The notes under the pieces are model-generated. The model was not told the origin of the DNA. It worked only from the letters and a program-made list of their open reading frames with translations, and ran no database searches. From an uncultured Methanobrevibacter sp. (GTDB taxonomy: Archaea > Methanobacteriota > Methanobacteria > Methanobacteriales > Methanobacteriaceae), in contig CACXWH010000002.1 in the NCBI GenBank assembly GCA_902771225.1, positions 1 through 57,528 of the forward strand: DNA of 57,528 nucleotides, read 5' to 3'. Shown piece by piece: positions 48,578-57,528 of the stretch (positions are counted from its first letter, which is position 1; each line of letters starts with the position of its first letter). The position numbers and the translations under genes are program-made.

Positions 48578-48602
48578 AAAATACCTCTTGATAATAATAA
48601 CT

Positions 48603-48640
48603 TAAAAAAAATATAAAATGTGAAATTTTATTTCACATTT
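48603..48640 (-). terminator. Hairpin terminator of the PepSY-like gene
   Basis: On the minus strand AAATGTGAAA-TAAAA-TTTCACATTT is a perfect 10-bp stem (48640-48616) followed by eight T. The loop begins with the stop codon TAA. Its core TTTCACAT is shared with the hairpin at 37254-37278. Confidence 0.75.
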
Positions 48641-49725
48641 CCCATTATTTGACCAGAATATGCATCAACTTTAACTTTATGAGTACCTGATGAATCTTTA
48701 TATGAAACAATAAAGAAATCGGAACTAGGATCAACTTTAGTAACTTTAGCACTAGGATATTTTGCTAAAACTGCCTTTTTAGCATCTTCTGTAGTTATTT
48801 TTTGTTTTTGGTTATTATCCGCATGTCCATTATTGCTTCCGGAGGAAGGACTGCTTCCAGAGGAAGGGCTGTTTCCTGATGAAGAGGAAACTGAACTAGT
48901 AGGATTGGAGTTAGCATTTGCATCAGGAGCAATAGATGGAGCTGGAGAATTTCCACCACCAGAGTCTCCACCAGCAGAATTACCATTATTAGAACTCATT
49001 GAGTTAACAACATTAGATACATTTTGATTATCTAAAAGTGAAGTATTTTGCTGATTATTAACACCATTATTTGAAGGCGTATTCTGTGCAAATTCATTTG
49101 CAGTATATTGAGATAATTGATTATTATCTGCAGCAATATTATAATCATTAATAGTATTATTAATGTTGGTTTCAAAAATTGCTGTGTTAAATTCTTTTGT
49201 ATTTATTTTGGCAAGTATTGGCACGATTAAATAGAAATCACGATGGAATTCTAAATGAGGTGGAGGTGAAATAACTGGAATAACAGGATTTGGTTTAGCA
49301 CTTTTTTGATGGTTTGAGAAAACAACAGTATTAGCCATGTCTGAAACTAAACCCTGATCTTTGGCTCCAATTGCAATTGCTTCACCACCATTAGTGACTA
49401 AAACATTAGTGTCATCACCTTGCACAAATGCAACTGATTGAGGTGGCTGATTTTTCAAAGAAATAACAGAGACCCCAGATTTACCTTTTAAATAATTAAC
49501 CATTGAATCATTATTCTTAAATGTGTGGATGGTAATACCATATTTACTGTCAGCATAACCATCAGCAGTTTTTACAAAATTTGAGTCAGCAGGAACGCTA
49601 ACCTTAATTCCATCAAAATCCGTTTGTTTCATAGCTCCGTTGTTCAACATAGTAGCGCCCACAACACCTGCGGCTATAATTCCAACGATGGCTATGAGAA
49701 ATATAACATGAGAATTGAGCTTCAT
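48628..49725 (-). CDS. Membrane-anchored extracytoplasmic protein with C-terminal PepSY-like domain
   Basis: This 365-aa protein has an N-terminal signal anchor (about 6-27, VIFLIAIVGIIAAGVVGATML). A small alpha/beta region (30-140) with FDGIKVSVPADSNFVK follows. Next is a low-complexity linker rich in Asn, Ser, Gly and Pro (about 180-305). The C-terminal domain (about 308-365, TTEDAKKAVLAKYPSAKVTK to DAYSGQIMGNVK) has the PepSY pattern: helix, strand pair and D-x-YSGQI ending. PepSY domains are thought to inhibit proteases or sense the envelope. Ribosome binding site GGGGGAT. Upstream of the zinc-ribbon/PMBR-like gene, it may act with it. Confidence 0.72.
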   Translation of the reverse strand: MKLNSHVIFLIAIVGIIAAGVVGATMLNNGAMKQTDFDGIKVSVPADSNFVKTADGYADSKYGITIHTFKNNDSMVNYLKGKSGVSVISLKNQPPQSVAFVQGDDTNVLVTNGGEAIAIGAKDQGLVSDMANTVVFSNHQKSAKPNPVIPVISPPPHLEFHRDFYLIVPILAKINTKEFNTAIFETNINNTINDYNIAADNNQLSQYTANEFAQNTPSNNGVNNQQNTSLLDNQNVSNVVNSMSSNNGNSAGGDSGGGNSPAPSIAPDANANSNPTSSVSSSSGNSPSSGSSPSSGSNNGHADNNQKQKITTEDAKKAVLAKYPSAKVTKVDPSSDFFIVSYKDSSGTHKVKVDAYSGQIMGNVK

Positions 49726-49894
49726 GACAAATAAATCCCCCTAAAATATATATAATTTAAACACAATTATGATTTTTATATTTAATGATATATAAAATTT
49801 TATTAATCCTTTTCATAACTTTTAAATCAAATAAAATTAAATATATTATCAAGGATATGTTATTAAATTGATAATAAATAGGAGATTAAATAAA

Positions 49895-50605
49895 ATGGTT
49901 GAATGTCCTAATTGCGGTAAAGAAGCAGATTCAAAGTTTTGCCCAAATTGCGGTGAAAAACTAGAAATAGAAACTGTTTGTCCCCACTGTAATGAAGAGA
50001 TAGAAGAAGATACTAAATTCTGTCCCGAATGCGGGGGAAAAATTGAAGAAAAAATCAAAACAAAAAAGACAAGCAATAGCAAAGATAAAAAATATTGTCC
50101 AAACTGCAGTGAAGAATTAGATGAAGAAGAAGCAGTATTCTGTTCTAACTGCGGACAAAAAATAGAAAGCGATGAAAATTCAGATAATAATGGAATTATT
50201 GAAAGCATAGACTTTAAAAGACTGATTATTGCATCAGCATTAGGTTTCATAATCACTTTTGTACTTGGAATAATATTTGCATATATTGCCGGTTTAACAG
50301 GACAAAAATCTCTTGGCTATCCTATTGCTTTAATAATAGCAGTAATTTTAGGTGTTGGATTCTTTGCATCATTTTTCAAAGACATATTAAATTCCGGACT
50401 TACAGGAATCATTATCGGTTTTTTATTCGGACTTCTTGCCAACACATGCATAGGAATTACAACAGGTTTTCAATTTAGCTATGAAATCTTTTCAGGATAT
50501 GAAATCCTAATATTTACTGTTTTAGGACTAATAATGGCATTTATATCAAATAAACTCTTAAGAAACATTATTTTAAAATATATCGACTTGGATAACTTAT
50601 TTTAA
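49895..50605 (+). CDS. Triple zinc-ribbon membrane protein
   Basis: This 236-aa protein begins with three zinc ribbons: CPNCGKEADSKFCPNCG (4-20), CPHCNEEIEEDTKFCPECG (30-48) and CPNCSEELDEEEAVFCSNCG (about 69-88). Four or five membrane helices follow (from about 107 to 225), some glycine-rich (FIITFVLGIIFAYIAGL, TGIIIGFLFGLLA). The ribbons should be cytoplasmic and may bind a protein or nucleic acid partner. No known function. The ATG at 49895 has AGGAGA nine bases upstream; the frame is open further up to a TTG but that extension is rejected. Confidence 0.8.
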   Translation: MVECPNCGKEADSKFCPNCGEKLEIETVCPHCNEEIEEDTKFCPECGGKIEEKIKTKKTSNSKDKKYCPNCSEELDEEEAVFCSNCGQKIESDENSDNNGIIESIDFKRLIIASALGFIITFVLGIIFAYIAGLTGQKSLGYPIALIIAVILGVGFFASFFKDILNSGLTGIIIGFLFGLLANTCIGITTGFQFSYEIFSGYEILIFTVLGLIMAFISNKLLRNIILKYIDLDNLF

Positions 50606-50743
50606 ATTTATTTTCTTATCTCTTTTTTTTACAAATTAAATTTTAACATGAAAAAATTATAAAATTAACATAGTTTTATTAAAGATTAAATATAAATTTA
50701 AATACATATTGAAAATTTATTTTTATAACCTGAGGTGAATTAA

Positions 50744-52063
50744 TTGCAAGGTTTATTAAATGATTGGAGAAGAACTAATTACGCTAAAGATACAACTCCA
50801 GAAATCGCTGGAGAAGATGTTACAATCATGGGATGGGTTCATGAAATCCGTGATTTAGGCGGAATCATATTTGTAATCATCCGTGATGTAACAGGTAGAG
50901 TACAAATTACAGCACCTTCCAAAAAAGTAGATGCTGAAATATTAGAAGAGTTAAGGGCTTTTAGAAAAGAATCCGTTGTGGCTATTAAAGGTACTGTTCA
51001 GGAAGCAGGAAAAGCACCAAACGGTGTTGAAATTATTCCTAAAGAAATTAAAATGTTAAGCTTATCTAACCAGCCTTTACCAATGGATCCAACAGAAAAA
51101 GTAAAAGCTGAAATTGATACCAGACTCGATTCAAGATTCTTAGATTTAAGAAAAGAAAACGTTTCTGCAATCTTTAAAATCAAAGGCCAAATGTTCCACA
51201 CAATAAGAGATTTCTTTTATGAAAATGGATTTTATGAAATTAACACTCCTAAACTTGTAGCTTCAGCTACCGAAGGTGGAACTGAATTATTCCCTATTAC
51301 TTACTTTGAAAAAGAAGCATTCCTTGGTCAATCCCCTCAATTATATAAACAGATGATGATGGGCAGTGGAATGGATAAAGTATTTGAAATCGGCCAAATT
51401 TTCAGAGCAGAAGAGCATGATACTTTAAGACACTTAAACGAAGCTGTTTCCATTGATGCAGAAGCTTCATTTATGGATGATGAAGATGTAATGAAAATAT
51501 TAAATGACATGCTTGTAAATGTCATTACAGACATTAACGAAAACTGTGCTAACGAATTGGAAATTCTAGACCACACATTACCTGAAGTTGATGGAGATTT
51601 CCCGCACGTTACTTATGATGAAGCAGTTGATATCATTAATTCTAAAGGCGTTGAAATGGACTGGGGAGAAGACTTATCCCGTGCTGCTGAAAAGGCATTG
51701 GGCGACACAATGGGAGGATTCTACTTCTTAACCAAATGGCCTTCTGCAATCAAGCCGTTCTATGTAATGCCATTTGAAGATGATGAAAAATATGCTCATG
51801 CATTCGATTTAATGTACAATAATTTAGAATTGTCTTCCGGTGCTACTCGTGTCCATCAATATGATTTACTCGTAAAACAAATTGAAGAAAGAGATTTGAA
51901 TCCTGATGGATTTGGAAGTTATTTAAAAGCATTCGAATACGGTATGCCTCCGCATGCCGGTTGGGGAGTAGGTGCTGACAGATTAACCATGGTACTTACC
52001 GGTTCTGAAAACATCCGTGAATGTGTACTCTTCCCAAGAGACAGACACAGATTAACCCCATAG
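50744..52063 (+). CDS. aspS: Aspartyl-tRNA synthetase (archaeal type)
   Basis: At 439 aa it is the short archaeal/eukaryotic-type AspRS without the bacterial insertion. The N-terminal OB-fold anticodon domain (about 20-105) includes [19 protein letters not shown]. The class II core carries [14 protein letters not shown] (motif 2) and [15 protein letters not shown] with RECVLFPRD (motif 3). Archaeal forms often also charge tRNA-Asn when AsnRS is absent; not testable here. Translation starts at a TTG at 50744 with the ribosome binding site GAGGTG, and no ATG fits. The flavoprotein gene follows after 5 nt. Confidence 0.96.
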   Translation: MQGLLNDWRRTNYAKDTTPEIAGEDVTIMGWVHEIRDLGGIIFVIIRDVTGRVQITAPSKKVDAEILEELRAFRKESVVAIKGTVQEAGKAPNGVEIIPKEIKMLSLSNQPLPMDPTEKVKAEIDTRLDSRFLDLRKENVSAIFKIKGQMFHTIRDFFYENGFYEINTPKLVASATEGGTELFPITYFEKEAFLGQSPQLYKQMMMGSGMDKVFEIGQIFRAEEHDTLRHLNEAVSIDAEASFMDDEDVMKILNDMLVNVITDINENCANELEILDHTLPEVDGDFPHVTYDEAVDIINSKGVEMDWGEDLSRAAEKALGDTMGGFYFLTKWPSAIKPFYVMPFEDDEKYAHAFDLMYNNLELSSGATRVHQYDLLVKQIEERDLNPDGFGSYLKAFEYGMPPHAGWGVGADRLTMVLTGSENIRECVLFPRDRHRLTP

Positions 52064-52068
52064 ATAAA

Positions 52069-53268
52069 ATGGAATATGATATAGCTATTATAGGTGGCGG
52101 TCCTGCTGGAATAATTGCAGCTATTGCATCCGGCAAGACTTCCAATGTAATATTGCTTGAAAAAAACTCCTCATTAGGTAAAAAGCTGCTTTTAACCGGA
52201 GGGGGAAGATGCAATATTACAAACAACAAACCACCGAAACAGCTATTATCTTTTTATGATAAGAAAAACTTTTTAAAACACTCTTTTTTTGCATTTACCA
52301 ATGAAGATTTATATTCGCTTTTTGATTTTGACTTTATAGAAGAGGACAATAATCGAATTTTTCCAGAAAGCGAAAAGTCAGTTGATGTTTTAAACGGCTT
52401 AAAAAAACATTTGGATAATGTTGAGATACGTTTAAATTATGAAGTAACTGAAATTAATGACAGCTTCACTATAAACAATGAAATAAAAGCTAAAAAAGTT
52501 ATAATAGCAACTGGTGGAGTTACATATCCTCAAACCGGTTGCAGTATTGATAACTATTCATTAGTAAAAGAACCCTTGACCAAGATAAAATATGGACTTT
52601 CACCATTAATAACAAAAGAAGATTTAAGTAAAATCGCAGGCATTACACTAAATAACGTTGAATGCAGTTATAAAAAATCAAAAGTTATTGGAAATGTGTT
52701 GATTAGCCATGTCGGTTTAACCGGTCCGGGAATAATTGATTTAAGTTCAATGATTTCTAAAAAAATCGATTATGATATTTCACAAAATGACGGCAATTTG
52801 AGCTGTGAAATAAATATTGATTTAATACCCGATATTTCACGTGAAGAGCTGAAAAAGAAATTTGATGAGGACTTTCAGATAAAGGGAAAAACTCAAATAA
52901 AAAACTACTTAAAAAACTTTTTAACGAATAATTTTATTGAATACTTTTTAAATAGAGTGAATATTGTACAAGACACTCAATTAAGCAGAATTAATAAAAA
53001 AAGTAAAAATCGTTTAATTGAAAATCTCAAAAGATTTACATTTGAAATCGTTGACTTCAACAGGAATCTGGCAAAAGTAACAATCGGCGGAATTGACACT
53101 AAAAACATTAATCCAAAAACAATGGAATCTAAAATAACACCAAACCTGTATTTTGCAGGTGAAATTCTTGATTTGGATGGTCCGACAGGAGGATATAATT
53201 TAAAGATAGCTTTTTCAACCGGTTACTTAGCAGGTATTTCTGCAAATGCAAATAGCAACAGTTCATGA
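52069..53268 (+). CDS. HI0933/BaiN-family FAD-dependent oxidoreductase
   Basis: The 399-aa flavoprotein has the dinucleotide motif IIGGGPAGIIAA (about 6-17). It also has the family-specific LLTGGGRCNITNN (about 43-55), ATGGVTYPQTGC and the C-terminal GEILDLDGPTGGYNLKIAFSTG. The family (YhiN, BaiN) covers reductases of unknown substrate. The ATG at 52069 is chosen because MEYDIAIIGGG is the conserved start; the longer frame runs into aspS. It is presumably co-transcribed with aspS. Confidence 0.92.
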   Translation: MEYDIAIIGGGPAGIIAAIASGKTSNVILLEKNSSLGKKLLLTGGGRCNITNNKPPKQLLSFYDKKNFLKHSFFAFTNEDLYSLFDFDFIEEDNNRIFPESEKSVDVLNGLKKHLDNVEIRLNYEVTEINDSFTINNEIKAKKVIIATGGVTYPQTGCSIDNYSLVKEPLTKIKYGLSPLITKEDLSKIAGITLNNVECSYKKSKVIGNVLISHVGLTGPGIIDLSSMISKKIDYDISQNDGNLSCEINIDLIPDISREELKKKFDEDFQIKGKTQIKNYLKNFLTNNFIEYFLNRVNIVQDTQLSRINKKSKNRLIENLKRFTFEIVDFNRNLAKVTIGGIDTKNINPKTMESKITPNLYFAGEILDLDGPTGGYNLKIAFSTGYLAGISANANSNSS

Positions 53269-53316
53269 TGTTAATGATATGAAAAATGAATATTAATCCT
53301 TAATTTTTAATAAAAA

Positions 53317-53345
53317 CAATATTTTAAAGATATTGGAATTTTTTT
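53317..53345 (+). terminator. Weak hairpin and T-tract after the BaiN-like gene
   Basis: CAATAT-TTTAAAG-ATATTG (53317-53322 with 53330-53335) forms a 6-bp stem followed by a T-run at 53339-53345, 50-80 nt after the stop codon. Confidence 0.45.
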
Positions 53346-53410
53346 GAAAATGAATAAAAATCACTCAAATACTAAAATATTTTAACTATTTTTTTACATA
53401 TAACTATAAT

Positions 53411-54040
53411 ATGACAGACCAAATGTTTATGGGTGCATCAACTAAACAAGGTTATGATATTGCTACCAAAAGTAGGGAGATTATACGTGGCCTTATAGGT
53501 GATGACATTAAAGATTTGAAACCTGCTGAAAAAGACATTGTTGAGCGTATTGTTCATTCAACAGCAGATCCTGAATATGCTAAACTTGTTCATATAAGTG
53601 ATGATTTTGTTGATGTTGCAATGAAATCTTTAAGAAATAATGAAACAATTTTAACCGATATTAACATGGTAAAATATGGAATTACCCGTTATGACGGTGA
53701 AGTGGAATGTTATATTAAAAATGAAGAAGTTAAAAAAATAGCTAAGGATCATCAAATTACAAGAGCTGCTGCCGCCATCAGGTATGCAAGCCAAAATGAT
53801 TTTGAGGGAATTGTTGTTTCTGGAAATGCACCAACAGCTGTTTTTGAAGCTATGGATTTATACCAAAAAGGTGAAATGAATCTTAAAGCAATAGTGGGAG
53901 TTCCAGTTGGTTTTGTTGGAGCTGCTGATTCAAAAGAAGCTTTAAGAAATTCAAATATCCCTAATGTTATTACTGAAGGTCCTAAAGGTGGAACACCTAT
54001 AGCAGTTGCTTGTGTAAACTCATTAATCCAACATTTATAA
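53411..54040 (+). CDS. cbiC: Cobalt-precorrin-8 methylmutase
   Basis: The 209-aa protein has [13 protein letters not shown] with the conserved catalytic histidine (about 49), the [10 protein letters not shown] strand, [10 protein letters not shown] and [17 protein letters not shown]. It moves the methyl group from C11 to C12 in cobalt-precorrin-8 to give cobyrinate, part of anaerobic cobamide synthesis. No ribosome binding site is seen before the ATG. hemL, which makes the common tetrapyrrole precursor, starts 8 nt after its stop codon. Confidence 0.95.
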   Translation: MTDQMFMGASTKQGYDIATKSREIIRGLIGDDIKDLKPAEKDIVERIVHSTADPEYAKLVHISDDFVDVAMKSLRNNETILTDINMVKYGITRYDGEVECYIKNEEVKKIAKDHQITRAAAAIRYASQNDFEGIVVSGNAPTAVFEAMDLYQKGEMNLKAIVGVPVGFVGAADSKEALRNSNIPNVITEGPKGGTPIAVACVNSLIQHL

Positions 54041-54048
54041 GTGATAAA

Positions 54049-55323
54049 ATGACTGAAGAATTGTTTAATGAATCAAAAAAATACTTCCCAGGAGGGGTTA
54101 ATTCACCAGTACGTGCATTTAAGCCTTATCCGTTTTTTGTTGAAAGTGCAGGAGGATGTAAAATAACTGACAGTGAAGGAAATACCTACATTGACCACTG
54201 TCTTGCTTATGGGCCATTGATACTTGGACATGCTAATCCTAAAGTTGTCCGTGAAGTTTCCAATCAATTGAGTATTGGTTCAGCCTATGGGGCTCCTACT
54301 GAAAATGAAATCAGACTTGCCCGTGAAGTTGTTGATAGAATACCTTCTGCCGAAATGGTAAGATTTTGTAATAGTGGAACTGAAGCTACAATGAGCGCCA
54401 TTAGATTAGCCCGCGGTTTTACCGGTCGTGACAAAATCATTAAATTTGAAGGAGCATATCACGGGGCTCACGATTATGTTTTAGTTAAAGGCGGTTCAGG
54501 TGCAGCATGCTTGCCTGATTCAGCAGGCATTCCAACAGACACAACAAGAAACACATTATCTGTTCCATTTAATGATGAAGAAGCTTTAACAGAGTTAATT
54601 GAAAAAGAAGGAGAAAATATTGCCTGTTTGATTATGGAAATAGTGATGGGTAATGTTGGATGTATTGAACCGAAACCTGGATTTTTAGAGTTTGTACGTA
54701 AAATAACTGAAGAAAACAATATAATCTTAATATTTGATGAAGTTATCACTGGTTTTAGAGTTTCCAGAGGTGGAGCTCAAGAGTATTATGGAGTTACTCC
54801 TGATTTAACAACATTAGGTAAAATTGTTGGTGGAGGACTTCCAATGGGAGCATTTTGTGGAAAAAGAGAAATAATGGAATTAATAGCTCCTCAAGGACCA
54901 GTTTATCAGGCAGGAACATTTAGTGGTAACCCAATTTCTGTCCAGGCAGGATTATCTACATTATCCCAGTTAGATGATAAATTTTATAAAGATTTAGAGA
55001 GAAAAGGTAATTTCCTTAGAGGAAATATTGAATCAATAATTGATGACGAACAATATAACATTCAGTGTGTAGGACTCGCATCAATGTTTCAGATTTATTT
55101 AAATCCTGCTGAAGTATATAATTATGCTGATGCTAAAAAATCAGATACTGAAAGCTTTTTAAAGTACTTTAGAGCACTTCTAAAAGAAGGCGTATTTATA
55201 CCGCCTAGCCAATTTGAATGTAACTTTATATCAAGTGCTCATGGTATGTCAGACTTACAAGACACATCTGATGCAATTGAAATTGCTTTGGCTGTAGCTT
55301 TAAACAATAAAACAAAGATTTAA
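54049..55323 (+). CDS. hemL: Glutamate-1-semialdehyde 2,1-aminomutase
   Basis: The 424-aa class III PLP enzyme has [12 protein letters not shown] at the N-terminus, [26 protein letters not shown] and the PLP lysine in [16 protein letters not shown]. It converts glutamate semialdehyde to 5-aminolevulinate, the entry to F430, cobamide and sirohaem synthesis. The ATG at 54049 ([10 protein letters not shown]) fits the family; the longer frame overlaps cbiC. It is in one unit with cbiC. Confidence 0.97.
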   Translation: MTEELFNESKKYFPGGVNSPVRAFKPYPFFVESAGGCKITDSEGNTYIDHCLAYGPLILGHANPKVVREVSNQLSIGSAYGAPTENEIRLAREVVDRIPSAEMVRFCNSGTEATMSAIRLARGFTGRDKIIKFEGAYHGAHDYVLVKGGSGAACLPDSAGIPTDTTRNTLSVPFNDEEALTELIEKEGENIACLIMEIVMGNVGCIEPKPGFLEFVRKITEENNIILIFDEVITGFRVSRGGAQEYYGVTPDLTTLGKIVGGGLPMGAFCGKREIMELIAPQGPVYQAGTFSGNPISVQAGLSTLSQLDDKFYKDLERKGNFLRGNIESIIDDEQYNIQCVGLASMFQIYLNPAEVYNYADAKKSDTESFLKYFRALLKEGVFIPPSQFECNFISSAHGMSDLQDTSDAIEIALAVALNNKTKI

Positions 55324-55333
55324 AGGTGTGAAA

Positions 55334-55756
55334 ATGACGGATTACAAAGAAATTGCATCCTATATCATTATACTTGCAGTTGTATTAATTGTAGCACAAC
55401 ATTTGAATGTTGTTGTTTCAGGAAGTATGGAGCCGGCATTTTATAGAGGAGATATTGTAGCTGTTCAAAAAGCTGATTTACTTGGAATCCAGGAATTTAA
55501 TCCTAAAGATGTGCAAGTAGGAGATATTGTAGTTTACAATGCAAAATGGTTTAACCAACCGGTAATTCATAGAATTATTGACAGCAAAGAAATAAATGGA
55601 ACAACGGTGTATGAGATAAAAGGAGACAATAATAACCGATCGGATCCCTATTATGTAACAGCTGACCAAATTCAAGCTAGAGTCCTTAAATGGGGAGATA
55701 ATCCAGTTGTAATACCGAAAGTCGGTTATCTATCACTATGGCTAAGAGGATTATAA
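55334..55756 (+). CDS. Signal peptidase I (archaeal/ER type)
   Basis: The 140-aa protein has one N-terminal membrane helix (about 7-23). The catalytic serine motif is VVSGSMEPAFYRGD (S31). The ER-type histidine is in VIHRII, where bacterial enzymes have lysine, and the aspartate region is GDNNNRSDP. It cleaves signal peptides of Sec-exported proteins on the outer face, and would process the adhesin-like proteins seen in this window. The ATG at 55334 has AAAGGTG upstream. It sits between hemL and argS. Confidence 0.93.
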   Translation: MTDYKEIASYIIILAVVLIVAQHLNVVVSGSMEPAFYRGDIVAVQKADLLGIQEFNPKDVQVGDIVVYNAKWFNQPVIHRIIDSKEINGTTVYEIKGDNNNRSDPYYVTADQIQARVLKWGDNPVVIPKVGYLSLWLRGL

Positions 55757-55775
55757 TTATTATAAAGGTGAATTA

Positions 55776-57476
55776 ATGTATTTTGAAATTGAAAAACAAG
55801 CAATAGACGCTTTAAATAAAGCATTAGACCAATACGATGAAGATATAGACAGGAACTTTCGTTTAGATTTCCCACCAGACCCAAAATTAGGAGATTTAGC
55901 TAGTACAATAGCTTTTGCACTTACAAAAAAATTAAAAACTTCACCTAATCTTGTTGCTGAAGATTTAGTCTCTAAAATAGAAGTTCCAGATATTTTTGAA
56001 AAGGTTCAAAACTTCGGCCCTTATGTAAATTTCTTTATTGATTATTCAAAATTTTCCAAATTATTGCTTGAAAAAGTTGATGAAGATTACGGAAAACTAG
56101 AAAAAAGAGATGAAAAAATTATTTTAGAACATACTTCTGCAAATCCAAATGGACCTCTGCATATCGGACATGTTCGTAACTCCATTTTTGGAGATTCACT
56201 TGCAAGATTACTAAAAACAGCTGGTCGTGAAGTTGAAACCCAATATTATGTAAATGATATGGGTCGCCAAATTGCCATTATAGTTTATGGTATAAAAGAA
56301 ATGGGCTTAAAAATTGAAGACCAAAAAGGAGATAAGATTGATGAAAAAATCGGCAAATTATATTTCCTTGCAAATAAAGAAGTTGAAGAAAACGAAAGTG
56401 CTGATGAAAAAGTAAGTGAACTTATTCAAAAATATGAAGAAGGCAACGACGAAGAGCTGAATAAAACATTTGAAAATGTAGTTGAAAGCTGTGTTTCAGG
56501 AATCAGAGAAACCCTCAAGAGAATGCATATTATTCATGACAAATTCGTATGGGAAGGACAGTTCATTAGAAATGGAGATGTAGATGAACTTGTTAATTAC
56601 TTTGAAAAGGAAGGATTTGTATCTCATGAAGATGTTGACTACATTGATTTGAAATTCTATAACATAGAAAAAGAATTTGTTTTAAGAAGATCAAACGGCA
56701 CATCTCTTTACTCAACAAGAGACTTGGCATATCACAGATATAAGGCAAGTCTTGGAGATTTGGTTTTAGATATTTTAGGTTCAGACCATAAATTATCTGC
56801 AGAACAGATTAAGGTAATCTTTGAAGAAATTCTTAAAGAAAAAGCTCCTGAAGTAATATTTTATGAATTTATCACATTGCCTGAAGGATCAATGTCAACC
56901 AGAAAAGGCAAATTCATATCAGTTGATGATTTGATTGATGAAGCCATTTTAAGAGCAAGTGATGAAATTAAATCCAGAAACCCTGATTTGTCAGATGAAG
57001 AAATCGAACCGATGGCTGAAAAAATTGGAATTGGTGCTATAAGATTCTTTATAGCAAAATTATCTCCCGAAAAACATTTAACATTTAAATGGGACGAAGC
57101 ATTAAGCTTTGAAAGAGGATGTGCTTCAATACAATACGCACATGCAAGAGCCTGCAAATTATTGAATAAATCTGGTAAAAACATTTCTTCACTTAAAATC
57201 GATGAAAACTGGACTCCAAATGAAGCTGAAAAGGATTTAGTAAGATTAATAGCTAAATTCCCACAAGTCATAGAAGACTGTGCCGATAAGAAAAGAGTTC
57301 ACAACATCACACAATACTGTCAAGATTTAGCTGGATCATTCAATAAGTTCTATAAATCAGAACAGGTCATTGGATCAGATGTTGAAGATACTAGATTAAT
57401 TTTAGTTGACAGAGCAAAAACAACTATTAAAAATGCTTTAGATATTTTAGGAGTGCCTGCTCCTGAAAAAATGTAG
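55776..57476 (+). CDS. argS: Arginyl-tRNA synthetase
   Basis: The 566-aa class I enzyme has the N-terminal Add1 domain (1 to about 110, DFPPDPKLGDLASTIAF). SANPNGPLHIGHVRN follows with the HIGH motif, then GSDHKLSAEQ and MSTRKG at the KMSKS position. The helical DALR anticodon domain with IQYAHARACKLLNK ends the protein. It charges tRNA-Arg. Ribosome binding site AAAGGTG. A hairpin terminator contains its stop codon. Confidence 0.97.
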   Translation: MYFEIEKQAIDALNKALDQYDEDIDRNFRLDFPPDPKLGDLASTIAFALTKKLKTSPNLVAEDLVSKIEVPDIFEKVQNFGPYVNFFIDYSKFSKLLLEKVDEDYGKLEKRDEKIILEHTSANPNGPLHIGHVRNSIFGDSLARLLKTAGREVETQYYVNDMGRQIAIIVYGIKEMGLKIEDQKGDKIDEKIGKLYFLANKEVEENESADEKVSELIQKYEEGNDEELNKTFENVVESCVSGIRETLKRMHIIHDKFVWEGQFIRNGDVDELVNYFEKEGFVSHEDVDYIDLKFYNIEKEFVLRRSNGTSLYSTRDLAYHRYKASLGDLVLDILGSDHKLSAEQIKVIFEEILKEKAPEVIFYEFITLPEGSMSTRKGKFISVDDLIDEAILRASDEIKSRNPDLSDEEIEPMAEKIGIGAIRFFIAKLSPEKHLTFKWDEALSFERGCASIQYAHARACKLLNKSGKNISSLKIDENWTPNEAEKDLVRLIAKFPQVIEDCADKKRVHNITQYCQDLAGSFNKFYKSEQVIGSDVEDTRLILVDRAKTTIKNALDILGVPAPEKM

Positions 57477-57510
57477 ATGAGTTTATAACTCGTCTAAAAT
57501 TTCTTTTTTT
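57474..57510 (+). terminator. Hairpin terminator of argS
   Basis: TAGATGAGTT-TAT-AACTCGTCTA forms a 10-bp stem with one U-G wobble (57474-57483 with 57487-57496), including the argS stop TAG. A seven-T run follows at 57504-57510. Confidence 0.65.
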
Positions 57511-57528
57511 GTAATATTTATTTTTACC
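57483..57528 (-). CDS. Possible C-terminus of a convergent gene running in from the right edge
   Basis: Read on the minus strand from the edge, one frame gives VKINITKKEILDEL and then TAA at 57485-57483. This looks like the charged C-terminus of a protein whose remainder lies outside the window, with a tail-to-tail arrangement against argS. Only 14 residues are visible, so this could be chance. Confidence 0.3.
   Translation of the reverse strand, partial: VKINITKKEILDEL

Overview
The window looks like chromosomal DNA of a methanogenic archaeon of the Methanobacteriales, most likely Methanobrevibacter (M. smithii-like). This is inferred from several things. The DNA is very AT-rich. There are methanogenesis genes (mtd, a cfbB/cbiA homologue, methanogenesis marker 12, a fae-hps fusion) and archaeal information-processing proteins (Kae1-Bud32 fusion, LSm, archaeal S15 and ThrRS). 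Pseudomurein-related genes (UppP, a protein with pseudomurein-binding-like repeats) and adhesin-like surface proteins are also present. No database was consulted, so the species is not established.

Layout. (1) 1-7205, minus: the N-terminal 2401 codons of a giant adhesin-like beta-helix protein that runs off the left edge, followed by a 0.6-kb AT-rich gap. (2) 7.8-12.9 kb, minus: a tight cluster of kae1-bud32, the ITPase gene, rps15, a RecJ-like DHH gene and the aconitase X/phosphomevalonate dehydratase large subunit. (3) 13.2-16.7 kb: a small unknown gene coupled to a cobT-like gene, then convergent uppP and ilvE, then tRNA-Val(UAC). (4) 16.9-21.0 kb: mtd, facing a modE-ferredoxin-hisB operon and a flippase. 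(5) 21.3-26.3 kb: an iron-sulfur flavoprotein, a coiled-coil protein, a small zinc protein, fae-hps and thrS. (6) 26.4-30.9 kb: a secreted Ig-repeat protein with a decayed last repeat, cfbB/cbiA and a membrane polysaccharide polymerase-like gene. (7) 30.9-35.3 kb: an Mrr-like membrane protein, surE, a 47-aa ORF divergent from an LSm gene, mmp12 and ilvC. (8) 35.7-41.0 kb: a surface protein, a small membrane protein, ogt, a carbonic anhydrase and ilvBN. (9) 41.1-42.2 kb: a DUF3800 gene, a compact structured-RNA candidate and a broken ORF. (10) 42.3-50.6 kb: zinc-ribbon membrane proteins, argF, a TMEM175-like channel, ilvD, hisD and two envelope proteins. (11) 50.7-57.5 kb, plus: aspS, a BaiN-like flavoprotein, cbiC, hemL, a signal peptidase and argS.

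How the genes fit together. Branched-chain amino acid synthesis is nearly complete but scattered (ilvE, ilvC, ilvBN, ilvD). Histidine (hisB, hisD), arginine (argF, argS) and tetrapyrrole synthesis (hemL, cbiC, cobT-like, cfbB) are each represented. Envelope functions (UppP, flippase, polymerase-like protein, signal peptidase, adhesins, pseudomurein-binding-like protein) recur across the window.

The most intriguing element is the 41.17-41.25 kb structured RNA candidate beside the DUF3800 gene. Other notable features are the ~400-nt higher-order repeat inside the giant adhesin and about ten perfect or near-perfect hairpins with T-tracts that enclose or abut stop codons.
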